A stretch of DNA of 64,000 nt from Symbiodinium sp. CCMP2592 (taxonomy: Eukaryota; Sar; Dinophyceae; Suessiales; Symbiodiniaceae), in the NCBI GenBank assembly GCA_905221615.1, contig CAJNDT010000308.1, forward strand, positions 183,220 to 247,219, read 5' to 3'. A program made the translations under genes and the position numbers. Under the pieces are notes generated by a model, which saw nothing but the letters and a program-made list of their open reading frames with translations, made no database searches and was not told the DNA's origin. Positions 48,261-58,307 of the stretch are shown piece by piece (within the stretch, counting starts at the first letter, position 1; each line of letters begins with the position of its first letter).

Positions 48261-48311
48261 CTTGGAGCAGGGTAACTAAACTCCACTTATGACTACCCAT
48301 GATCCTCCAAG
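48261..48311. repeat. TIR element family H, internally deleted copy
   Basis: CTTGGAG at the left and TGACTACCCATGATCCTCCA at the right. The right end matches the ends at 61742-61850 and 8294-8403. Confidence 0.5.
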
Positions 48312-48572
48312 TAGAGGAGAGAGCCGGAGAGAGCCATGCAGGGTTTCGCCCCTGGTTACCCGAGATGCTGAGGACCTCGTTCAGCTTTTTCCATCGAGGG
48401 CCTCTTCGTGAACACATCAAGTCGGGAGCCCGGCTCTTTTCGGTTTTGCTGGTGAGCTTCATGGGGCGGTGCGGTGCTGTAGCTTCGGAGGAAAGCGCAC
48501 TGCCGGCGAGTTTCAGCACCGTCGGTTGCAGGTTGACATGCAGAGACAAGTGGGACGTTGAAAAGATTTTCT

Positions 48573-48666
48573 CATATGAGGGCTGATCAAAATTATGGGC
48601 CAGTACAAGGAAAGCATTGTTAGACAGACCCAAAAGAGGCCCAGAATTTTGATCAATCCCCATATC
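48573..48666. repeat. TIR element related to family C
   Basis: ATATGAGGGCTGATCAAAAT pairs inverted with ATTTTGATCAATCCCCATAT, with TTATGGGCC and GGCCCAGA further in. The ATCAAAATTATGG core resembles GTCAAAATTATGG of family C. Confidence 0.75.
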
Positions 48667-49032
48667 ACCACCCTTGAAGACCGTGGAGCGAGAGTTTCGA
48701 AGCGCTGCATGAGCGAAGCCCGAGGTTTCATAGCCGCCTGATCGCCTCCCGCACGCCTCCAGGAGCTACGGGGTGAACAGTGAAGCCTGCAGTAGAGTCT
48801 GAGGATCCTAGGGCTCAAGGTGCGGAAATGTCAGGCAGAAAGTTGGCAATCTTGTGGCCTTTTGGTGAAGTTTGTCATACGTCGCATGTCTGCCAACCGG
48901 AGGACAGCGACAAAGCATTGACTTTGACCAGAACCTGGGCAAGTGCTACTCCTGGTCCCACCCAGAGGCCAGCAGACCTTTGTGGCACAGCTTGGAGCAG
49001 TTTCTCTCCCTGTCTCTCCTCACTCCCTCCCG

Positions 49033-49063
<31 letters not shown>

Positions 49064-50512
49064 TCTCTCTGTCTGTTTGTCTGCATGTCTCACTTATCCA
49101 ATGATCCCTTGTACGTAAGCATGTATACAACATACATGTGGACGGGAGTAGCTGTGCATTCATAAACGCAAAGTTGCTAATGTGATGTGTGAACAGGCCA
49201 ATGGTCCAACCCTGACGGCCACGGTGCTCGTAGACGGCTCCGAGCTCGTTTGCCACAAAGGGGTTCTGGGGTTTGAGGTCAGTAGGAGGGAAGCGACACT
49301 GATGCCTAAAGGCCTATATGTTGCCGAGATCTGCAGCCGGAACTCAATCGCGGTCCCATACGTCCCAGCACGTGGGTAGATGTGGGTAGCACACTCCGGC
49401 TTCGAGTGATTAGCCACTCAGGTGAGTATCCCATGCGGGTCGCCTTCGCACTTGCAGCCGAGGCATATTTGCATCAATGCCTCTTTGGTGGGATAAGCGC
49501 ATGTTCGAGAAATTATTGTTGTTATTTGGGTCATTACATCTACATATGACCAGACTACTTTCAGAATGCACACTAATATCGTAGTACGGACGGAGAGTAG
49601 CACGAAAGTAGACTGGAGGATGGGTAGGAGTCGGTTTATTGCCAGGCTCTGGCAGATCCGCCTCTGGTTCCAAGTTCGATGTCAGCTTGCAAATACCCAA
49701 ATAGGCAAGCACTGCCCTAGATCTTTATACCGAGTATTACCCGTACTCCCTCCTTAGTACTGGGCTGACAGTGGCAAGCCTGAGCAGCCGTGAAAAGTTT
49801 AGTGAATATTAAAATCATTCCTTCTGGCTACTTGTGACAACTATAGATTGTTATACCCCGGTACCCTGGTCCAATTATCAATGGCATCCTTTGGTGTATG
49901 GCCCAAACTGTTGAACTTGTCGAGGCTATCCGCATCCTCCGGGAGACAGTCCCGAAGGATACTGTGGAGGTGATCGTGGGTTCAGAGTTATAGATTTAGG
50001 ATTGTGCGTGCATGCCTCTGGCTTCTGTCGATGCCCCTCGTCTTACCGCATAAAGGTGGGATTGTGCAGGGCAAGCTGGTGCTTGTCAATGAAGCCTTCC
50101 CTGAAAGGAAAGGCTTCGTTCAAAGAGAGTACTCGTTTGTTGTATCAGCATATGTTGTCTTTACGCACATGTGCAAACTTTCTCCTGCAAGCTACCGCCT
50201 GAGATCTGCAAGGCGGCTAAAGCCGACATGGCCATCAACTCTCCTGAGATCCAGGCCTTGCATTGAATTTAAGGGTTAGGGTTTTAGGGTTTACTCCCTT
50301 GCTGTGTTTTTGCGGTTCTCCGTTTCATCGAAGCGTGCCCGTCGGTCTTGCCTTCAACATGGAGTTTGCCGGAGGCCCTTTTTGCGAAATTCCAAAACCC
50401 AGCGGAGGTCGGGACCTTAGCTGCGGTGTTAAGCAAGTGTTCCCTCAGAGCATGGGGGTCGGAACAACGGAATAACTAGTCGCAGCATCCCTACATTTCG
50501 TATGTAACCGTA
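48667..50512. other. Intergenic with one possible exon
   Basis: (CT)n at 49033-49070. A short stretch at about 49196-49278 lies between GTGTGAACAG|G and TTTGAG|GTCAGT and reads LTATVLVDGSELVCHKGVLG, a plausible exon of unknown family. Otherwise nothing was recognised. Confidence 0.3.
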
Positions 50513-50635
50513 TAATATCATATGGGTGGCTGTCAAACTTATGGTCCCTTTTTGGGCCCTTGTTATAATACGGCACCTATTATTTAGGGTACCCAAAAAG
50601 GGACCATAATTTTGACAACTACCCATATGATATTA
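50513..50635. repeat. TIR element family C, copy 3 (perfect outer arms)
   Basis: TAATATCATATGGGT at 50513 is matched exactly, inverted, by ACCCATATGATATTA ending at 50635. The next 40 bases of each arm also pair well. Confidence 0.9.
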
Positions 50636-51669
50636 CTGAGGCACCTCTTGCTGCTCGCCATGCTAGCGAGCCGAAACCGACAAGGCGTAAGCCCGAGGCG
50701 ACTCCGAAAACCGAACTGAAACCCCAAACCCTGTCAACCCTTGAAAAGCCTTTTAGCCGAAGCCCCCTGCAAGCATTACAAAGCCCTTGCAATACCCTGT
50801 AGAACCCTACAAAACCTTCTAGAGCACCAGAACATCTTGTTATAGAACCCTGAAGCTTTCTGGAGCTCCATAACATTTAGTCGAACCCTGTAAGGAAGCC
50901 AGCAAAGAAACGAACGCCCAGGCCGACAAGCTGACCAAGATCGAGAAGGACTTGGAGGAGGTCAGTTTAGGTTAGGGCTTAGGGTTTGCCTTCTTATGTG
51001 GAAGTTACGCCTTCTGCAAGGGGATTCTGGAAGGGACTGGGAGTTTACGGGTTAGCCTCTACACCCCCGAGCCTCGATACTATAAGGGTTCGATACTAGA
51101 GCAGTGGTTTCGGGTTTAGGGTTTTTTGATTTGGGGGTGCTTTGGTCCCGAGATTCAGAGTCCCTAGGTCCTAGAAGTGTTACAGACAGGGCACTACGAT
51201 GGCTCTTATCGCACCTTCAGCTTGCGGGGATGCTTTAGAAGTGGGGGTTCTACAGGTGTTTATAAGCGTTATTATCGGGCTACCCGGTAGGTGATAATAA
51301 GGGGGAAGTATATGCGGTATCCGTCTTTGTTTGTGGTATGCCCTTGGGTCCTGCCGTATGCTTTTTGTCGGACCAGGGATTCGAAGACTTGCAATCGCAA
51401 TGTGGAATCCTCGTAGCAGTAGCGGTGTGGAATGAAATCCTCGGGGTCAAAGTATAGTCATTAACCAGTGCAGCGAGCACGTTTCGGCGCATATGGACGT
51501 CGAATCATTAATTATTCTCACAGAACTCTCAAACCTGATCCCTGCATCGAATGCACGCTGTCACTACATGGGTGTGAATCTCAATCCTGAGCCCGGATAT
51601 TGTGTAGTGATGACGTCATGTGTTGCAAAATCGCTCACGTAAATTCTGATAGCGCGTACCCAGAGCTGC
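50636..51669. other. Intergenic upstream of the P450 gene
   Basis: Degenerate TTTAGGG motifs at 50960-51130. No promoter element or spliced-leader relic could be assigned before the P450 start. Confidence 0.45.
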
Positions 51670-53172
51670 ATGGATAAGACCTCGCCACTGCCGGTCGTCG
51701 CGCTCTGTGCCGGGGCATCTATTGGAATCTGGCTCTGGTGGCGAAAGCAAAAGTCTGCATCTTCCACAGACATCCCTGTGGCAGAGGGTGGCCTACCTTT
51801 GCTGGGCCATGCATTGCAGTACCAGGAGGATCCGACGGCCTGCATTCGGAGACAGGAGCAGCTCGTGGGAAAGATTTTCTCTTTGAACTTGGCCGGCCGT
51901 CGCATGGTTGTCATCGGATCCGACTCCGAAGCCATGAAGCAGGTGACGATGCAACCCCCTACGGTCCTCTCAGCGCAGAGAGCTGTTGCAGAGATTGGCT
52001 TCGAGTACCTTCTCGGTTCGACGAATGTCTACAAAGGGACCACTTTTCATAAACGGGTTCTGAAAGAGGAGATTGCACCCAAGGCCAAGCTGGAGGCAAT
52101 GCTGCCCACCCTCTTCCAAGCATTATCTGCTGGGCTGGATGAAGAGTCTCGCCTCATGAGAGGTATACCGGAATCTGTCCTGTCGCATTCCGACGTGCTT
52201 GTCTTGGTTCGCAGATGCATTCTACGTGCGTCTTTAGATGTGTTGATCTCCCCGGACCTCCTCCGAAGGGATCCTTCTCTCATGAGTGCGCTCATGAGCT
52301 TCCAAGATAGTGTGGAAGATGCCACGGCAAAGGCAGCCGTGCTTCCTCGCTTTCTCTCCCTTCCCCTCTGCTTGTGGCCCATGGCCCTCTCCAGGAAGCG
52401 CTTGGCCCGGCGCCTTCGGCGCTTAATGGAGGGCATCACGGAGGGCACGGAGAGAGGGCCTTGGCTTCGAGCCTTCCACTCCGAGCAGACCTCGCCCGAG
52501 GACGCCGCCGACTTTGTCATCGGTCTCGTTTTCGCAGCTCACAAAAACCCGGCCATTGGCGCTGCACAGTCGCTCTGTTTCCTTCGGTCTCTGGACGAGG
52601 CCACACAGATAACTGCTTTGGCAGAGGCTAGAAAGCTGGAAGCTGCCATGGCACCCGGCCGGGAGCCTTCGAACGCTGAGGAGCAGCTGCTTTCGGCAAC
52701 GACTCTCCGCAGGTGCGTGCTCGAAACCATGCGACTTACTGCGCACACCCTGGGTGCCCTGCGCTATGCCAGAGAATCCATAGAAATTCAGACGAAGTCT
52801 TCTCGCTTGACGATTCCTAAAGGAGCGACGATTGCTATTGCCCACAACTCCACTCACACTGATACATCTGTCTGGGGCGCAGACGCCTCCGAGTTTCGAC
52901 TGGAGAGGCCCGAGTGGGTGCGGAATGGAGACCTTGCATCTCCTGTAGACGCCTACAAGCTCACAACCTTCTCACAGGGTGTCCACAAGTGCCCTGGTGA
53001 GAAGTTCTCTTTAGCAGTCATGGAGATGATGCTCTGCATCTTGCTTGTCAGAGATAGCCAGCTTCCGCACGTACCAGACCTCTCTTTCGAGCGTGCTACC
53101 CTGGCCCAGCGCCAGGGTCGAGTGCCCGTCACGCTTCGCAACCCGCCTCTTAGCAAGGTGCAGACCAGATAA
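51670..53172 (+). CDS. Cytochrome P450, intronless
   Basis: A 500-codon frame from an ATG at 51670. Residues about 7-25 are a hydrophobic membrane anchor followed by basic residues (WWRKQK), then a Pro/Gly stretch (EGGLPLLGHALQY), as in microsomal P450s. The K-helix E-x-x-R is ETMR (about 52726-52737) and the heme-binding loop is FSQGVHKCPGEKF with the axial Cys (about 52970-53010). The I-helix region (VIGLVFAAHKNPAIGAAQ) lacks the usual acid-Thr pair and has Asn-Pro, as in the CYP7/CYP8/CYP51-like branch, where atypical chemistry (isomerase or sterol reactions) occurs. Length is normal for the family. It would be ER-bound and use NADPH-P450 reductase if a monooxygenase. The substrate cannot be read from sequence. 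The absence of introns fits an origin by reverse transcription of mRNA, common in dinoflagellates. Confidence 0.93.
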   Translation: MDKTSPLPVVALCAGASIGIWLWWRKQKSASSTDIPVAEGGLPLLGHALQYQEDPTACIRRQEQLVGKIFSLNLAGRRMVVIGSDSEAMKQVTMQPPTVLSAQRAVAEIGFEYLLGSTNVYKGTTFHKRVLKEEIAPKAKLEAMLPTLFQALSAGLDEESRLMRGIPESVLSHSDVLVLVRRCILRASLDVLISPDLLRRDPSLMSALMSFQDSVEDATAKAAVLPRFLSLPLCLWPMALSRKRLARRLRRLMEGITEGTERGPWLRAFHSEQTSPEDAADFVIGLVFAAHKNPAIGAAQSLCFLRSLDEATQITALAEARKLEAAMAPGREPSNAEEQLLSATTLRRCVLETMRLTAHTLGALRYARESIEIQTKSSRLTIPKGATIAIAHNSTHTDTSVWGADASEFRLERPEWVRNGDLASPVDAYKLTTFSQGVHKCPGEKFSLAVMEMMLCILLVRDSQLPHVPDLSFERATLAQRQGRVPVTLRNPPLSKVQTR

Positions 53173-53397
53173 TGAGTACGTAAGTACTTTAGCAGCACTT
53201 GACCCGCCGCAGATCGTTTCGAAAAACATGCCCTGCATTGTCCTAGTCGTTACCGAGTATTGTGTGGTGTTTTATCGGGTCTATCTTCAAGCAATATCAT
53301 GCACTCGTCATGTCCTTGCTGTCATCTTTCGCTGTTCCGCATCGTGCTTCGATATGTGCTGCTGCACTCAATGTATCCGCCGAGAGCACATGTCGTG

Positions 53398-53508
53398 CCA
53401 TGTGGGTAGCTGTCATAATTATGGTCCCTTTTTGGGTACCCTAAATATTAGGTGCCCTACTATGTGAAGGACCCAACAAGGGACCATAATTTCGACAACC
53501 ACTCATGT
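53398..53508. repeat. TIR element family C, copy 4
   Basis: CATGTGGGTAGCTGTCATAA pairs with TTTCGACAACCACTCATG. GGTCCCTTTTTGGGTACCC lies inside. It sits 226 bases after the P450 stop. Confidence 0.85.
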
Positions 53509-54408
53509 ACCCTCAGCCCAAGCTGCAGGTGAAAGGAGTTGTTATGCAATCGATGGACGACTTGCTCAAGCGCGGCTCTTTCCTCGGCAAGAACTCAACA
53601 CCGTGTCACGATGTACATACTTTGGTGAAAACAGATCAATGAATTCCAGCAGGGCTAAGAAGGCTAGGTTACATGTCGAACACTGCTACCAAAGAGGTGG
53701 GTGTCCTTACTCTTTGACAACCAAATCTTTGTCCACGTCGTTCCGGCGAAATTCGGAAGATGTCCGGATTCTTGTCCATCCCCTGAAGAGCGACCATCCG
53801 ACGGCTTAAGCCTGCAGCACTAAACATCCCTCTAGCCCTTCCACCTGTAAAGGAACACTGAAAAGGAATCCTCGAAGGAGCTGGTCTGGGCTAAGGCTAC
53901 ATCTAGGCAAGTTTCCTGCGAGGAAAGTAGGCGAAAGCCATTCCAAGGCGAGTCATTGGACCAGCTGATGCAGAAGAGCAAGGACCGGGAGAATGCTGCA
54001 CCTCTTCTGTTCAAAGATCCATGACTTCTCGAGGGCCGATTTGTAGCTGTGCTGAAGCACCAGGTCTTTTATTTGTTGGTTTGTCGAGGTTGAGGGTTTC
54101 GTGGCAGCGACACCCAAACCTGCTGCACGTGGCAGGACCTCTCCAGTACCTCGGTGCAGCGGCTCGACCGGCAAGAACGAATGACAAACCAGTTTCGGGA
54201 TGGCTTCAAGTTGAAGCGCATAGAGATCGAGGGCAGCTCTGGAGCTGGTTCAGAATGAGTCAGCCAAGGTTCTACCGCACCGCCAAGAAGAACAACCAGT
54301 GCTGCAAAATGTACTGATGGTGTGGGGGGGCCTTCCCGAATGGGTAGTGTGCGGCAAGCCTGTTTATCCCTAACATCCGCTGCGCCTGCAACCTGGCTCG
54401 ATGCGCAC

Positions 54409-54439
<31 letters not shown>

Positions 54440-54795
54440 CGTCGCTTGCTATCGCGCTCTCAATCCTGGCCTGCCAGGCCCACTGGCGCCTTCTACTTTG
54501 TCGGCCCTGGCCCAAGCATGCTACGAGCTTCTCGCCTTGCTGGCAGCCTGAACTGAAGGCCTCCTGATCTGAGAGAATCAGGAAGTGGCCCACGTCCGAC
54601 CATGCACAGCAGAGCGTCCATGACGAAGCTTGCTACAGAACGGGTAATGTCTGTATAAGTTGTGTGAAGACATAAGTTTGTAGATATGGCATGACACAGA
54701 CATACAGATACATGCATAAGTAGCTTCAGGCAAATGTGCAAGGATGCATGTACACCAACACATGTACGTCCTTGCATGTGTGTATATATGTGCAT

Positions 54796-54843
<48 letters not shown>

Positions 54844-55527
54844 TATATAACTACATACATATATATATATATATAATCATGTCAGACTACGGGAGTAAAG
54901 ACACACATCCATGGGACCAGCGGAGGGAGAGTGAGGTAGAGATGCTGAGATGCTGGCACCGCAAGCATCTGTACAGGATTGCATACGTGTGCCCTTTGGA
55001 GCATCCCTGAGCAGAAGAAGCGCTCGAGATCAAAACAAGGTTTAGGGTTTCGGGGGGGCCGATGCATGGCTGCAAGCAGAAGTTGAAGGGTTCCTTTTCT
55101 TTGACAGCTTTGTGCAGGAAAGCGTAACTCGTGAACGCAGAACTCCCACACCTTGTGGCCAATTCTCGAAGTTAAGCTGGGTAGACATGGAGAACATGCA
55201 GTGGTCACTTTGGAGCTGACATGTTGAATTGGCACAAGAACATACTTGGTAGGGCTAAGCCTCGGCCAAATGCGAAAAGGCTTCTTGCAGCATGCTTAGC
55301 TTGGACCCTGCATCGCAGAAGTAACTACCTTCTATAATACTAGGTATAATCTCGTCTACACTCTACCCTAAACCCTAAACCCTCCAGACTGCTGTGCATA
55401 ATAGAGCCCTTGTAGAAACCCGTACGTAAGAGTTCCCTGGGCCCCCGAACTTGAGCCATGCGGCGACGTGGCAGCGCGGCCTTGCTGCTCGTAGGCCAGC
55501 TTTCGGGACTGAGGTTACGGGCGCCTA
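53509..55527. other. Intergenic, no gene recognised
   Basis: (CT)n lies at 54408-54440 and the TA microsatellite is listed separately. Open stretches at 54021-54317 and around have conflicting frames. Confidence 0.4.
54797..54885. repeat. Microsatellite (TA)n with CATA
   Basis: TATATA blocks with short interruptions. Confidence 0.95.
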
Positions 55528-56593
55528 CTTGGAGGTTCATGGGTAGTTATGAACGGAGTAAAAAGTCCCCTAATACGGGTTATACCTATAGCTTGCTTAC
55601 CTAAGCCTTGAAACCTACTAAAGTTTAAGAAAGTTTAGGGCTTGTTGGGTTCATTTAGGGCTCAGGCTTTGGGGTTTGAGGCTGAGGCTGTATTGGTGCT
55701 TTAGTCTATCTGTCTGTGGGTGTGTGTTTTTGTGTGCACGTGCCGGAGGGGCAGGGGGAGCGGGGTAGCGGGCAGAGGAGGATTCTTAAAGCTAAGACGG
55801 GTTTCTTCTTTTATGCTTGGGAGGGCTTCTGGAGTAAGAACCCCATGTCTAGTTGAATCATGTTGGGCCCCTGCTTGCTGAATCCTCTGTATTATGTTCG
55901 GGCATGAACTCTGGGGCGCCCTGGGCGTTGACCATGCAAGCACCAGGTTTTGGATCACCGGTTTAGGGCTTGGCCTCTGACGGAGGCTTGCAGAGGCTTA
56001 TTGGGTTTAGGGTCTATAGACTTATAATAACTTATTATAGGCTTGAGACACTTGCTTCTCATGGGGTAGCGGCTGCTGCAAGCCCAAAACCCTGAAGCCG
56101 CAAAACCACTAGCTCTGATTCCCTGAGTCTCAGCCCGGGCTGAGATATACTATACGATACTTACTTTATACAACCGCTTTACAAAGAATCATATAGCCTA
56201 CTTTACTATACATGTACCGTACGTAACTCTACTAAACGATACTTTACTGTGAATACTGTGCTTAAATTTAGAGTGTCTTGTCCTTCCTGCTCTGCATTTC
56301 GGGCAGTCGGCCGGTACCGGCATGCAGCAGGCCCGATTTCGGGTGTACTTCACAGTGTCCTTCCCCATCCTATGTTCCAATACCTGATGCTATTCTATGC
56401 AATTCTGTACTGCTTTTTGCACCATCCAAAATTAAATGGGTCCTACATCATCATATACCACCCCGAAACTCTCCTCGAGTGCAGTGACTCTGAAGGTCTG
56501 GCAGTCTGGCTTGCATTCCACATCCCGGCCGACACCTGAGACGACCCGCTGGGTTGACTTATCCAGTCGGCTCCTTTTCAGTGCTGTGGGATC
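55528..56593. other. Intergenic; starts with one arm of a family H element
   Basis: TTGGAGGTTCATGGGTAGTT at 55530 matches the arm at 61743, but the opposite arm is not found. Degenerate TTTAGGG motifs occur at 55620-56030. No gene recognised. Confidence 0.4.
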
Positions 56594-56704
56594 CTTATGG
56601 GAGTTTCCGAAAATAGGGGGTACCATATTTTGGGGTCCTTATACTAAGGATCCTACTATTTAGGGTACCATATTAGGGTCCCCTATTTTCGGAAACTCCC
56701 TTAT
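56594..56704. repeat. TIR element family D, copy 3 (intact)
   Basis: TTATGGGAGTTTCCGAAAAT pairs inverted with ATTTTCGGAAACTCCCTTAT. The centre TCCTTATACTAAGGATCC is also palindromic. Confidence 0.9.
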
Positions 56705-57476
56705 AGAGTTCTGTAATGCTCCTTTGGGCTGCCAGTTTGATCTCATGTCGCATTGTGACGGGCTCAAGGCCATGAGAGTTTCAGAGGAATTACGGCATTC
56801 TGTCGAGATCCGAGAGTACGTTGACCTTTGCCCGGAGTCATGCCCCGGAATACTGTAACCTAGCATGGCAGATCACAATATCATAGAATGAAATCAAGCG
56901 TTTGTAACCTGATTACAGGAGCCACAGGTTCGCAGCTGCTCCTTATATCTGCAGAAACCCGTGCCCTCGCCTGGAGCTCCAGAACTCGAAGCTCTCGCAG
57001 ACTCGACCTTAGACTTGAGCAGAACCCTAAGTAACTAAACCCTTACCCGAAACTGCCTCCATGACTTCGTGGCAGAGGCTTGGGATTTCGGCGTGATCAG
57101 TGAAGCAGTCGCCTAAGCGCTTGCAGCTCTGCTCGTGAGATCGTGGAACGCGGGTTTTCTGGGTATGATTCGATGATGATGTCATGGTGGTGAGGCAGAG
57201 AATTGAAGGGTGCTGGTGGTAGGAATGACTGTCCAGCTGCCGGTGATGGTGGCGAGCATCAGCAGGAGAAGGACGAGGAGGAGGAGGAGGAATCGATGAC
57301 GATGCCTGATCCTGGATGTCAGAGAGTCGTTTCTTCTTGGCTAGGCCTTGGCACTCCTAGCCTCGTAGACTGTTCTGCTTCCGTGCTTCCTTGGTGCGCG
57401 TCCGAATGCCAGCTTCTGTTAGCCGTTTGCTTTCTCGGACCCCTAGAAGACCTGGGACGGGCCCACAAACGCGGCC
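56705..57476. other. Intergenic upstream of the RING gene
   Basis: Nothing recognised apart from a GAGGAG-rich patch at 57267-57290. Confidence 0.45.
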
Positions 57477-58307
57477 ATGGCCCTCATCTCCTACCAATAT
57501 GAGGAGACGGGGCCACCAACAGGTCAGCTTGATGGCATGTGGCTGAACGCAGATTGTCCTTGGGAAGTATACAGTGTCACAGGCCATCGAGTGAGACGGA
57601 CAAACTCTCACGGCACCCGGGAGTTTAGCATCCAGTGGGATCCATCGCGGAGCTCGTGGCAATGGGGAACGCATGGTCGGCTCAGCATGCAATGGCTTGG
57701 GGTGGACTCGATCGCATGGGTGCCAGATATGTGTGAGCATCAGAATGGTCGCGTGTGGAGATGGCGACGTGTGCAGCCCAGTCCTCCAGTCACAATGCAT
57801 CCACGCCGGAGCGACTCCCGAGCGGTGACGATGGCCCATCCTAGAGACGTCCATCGATCTCGGGAACAGCGGCGATCAAGTCGAAGCCGAAGCCAGGGCA
57901 GGCACTGGCACAGCCATGGCCACAGCCACAGCCGCTATAGCCGCAGTCGAAGGAACTTTTCGGATGGACAGCTACCATGTGGCTTGACGCACCGTGAGAT
58001 CTACAGCTTGCTCTCTCGTGAGATAACGCCCGAGGACTACGAGATGTTACTGCGCCTTGATGACTCCGTCCCCAAGGCAAAGCCTGCAACCGAAGAAGAA
58101 ACCAATGAATTTCTCAAAGTAGTCCCGGTGCACGAGGTTCTTGGTAAAGAATGTCCGATCTGTCTTGCCCCATTTAAAGAGGATGACAGTGTGGCAGCAG
58201 TGCCCTGTGTCTGTGCTCATACCTTTCACAGAGAATGTATTTCTACTTGGCTCTCCAATTACCGGAGAACCTGCCCACTGTGTTGCACGGAGCTCGAAAG
58301 AGCCTAA
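57477..58307 (+). CDS. RING-H2 zinc-finger protein, probable E3 ubiquitin ligase
   Basis: ATG at 57477 in a strong context (GGCCATGG), 276 codons. Residues about 15-100 form a beta-rich module with repeated Trp (GQLDGMWLNADCPWEVYSVT, later SWQWGTHGRLSMQW and GRVWRWRR); this looks like a repeat unit seen in dinoflagellate proteins, but I cannot name it. Residues about 120-160 are Arg/Ser/His-rich (HSHGHSHSRYSRSR). The C-terminal RING-H2 starts at Cys226: C-x2-C, then PC-x3-H-x2-H-x2-C and C-x2-C (ECPICL, HTFHREC, TCPLC), a complete set of eight zinc ligands. It would transfer ubiquitin from an E2 to substrates bound by the N-terminal module. No membrane segment and no introns were seen. Confidence 0.88.
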   Translation: MALISYQYEETGPPTGQLDGMWLNADCPWEVYSVTGHRVRRTNSHGTREFSIQWDPSRSSWQWGTHGRLSMQWLGVDSIAWVPDMCEHQNGRVWRWRRVQPSPPVTMHPRRSDSRAVTMAHPRDVHRSREQRRSSRSRSQGRHWHSHGHSHSRYSRSRRNFSDGQLPCGLTHREIYSLLSREITPEDYEMLLRLDDSVPKAKPATEEETNEFLKVVPVHEVLGKECPICLAPFKEDDSVAAVPCVCAHTFHRECISTWLSNYRRTCPLCCTELERA

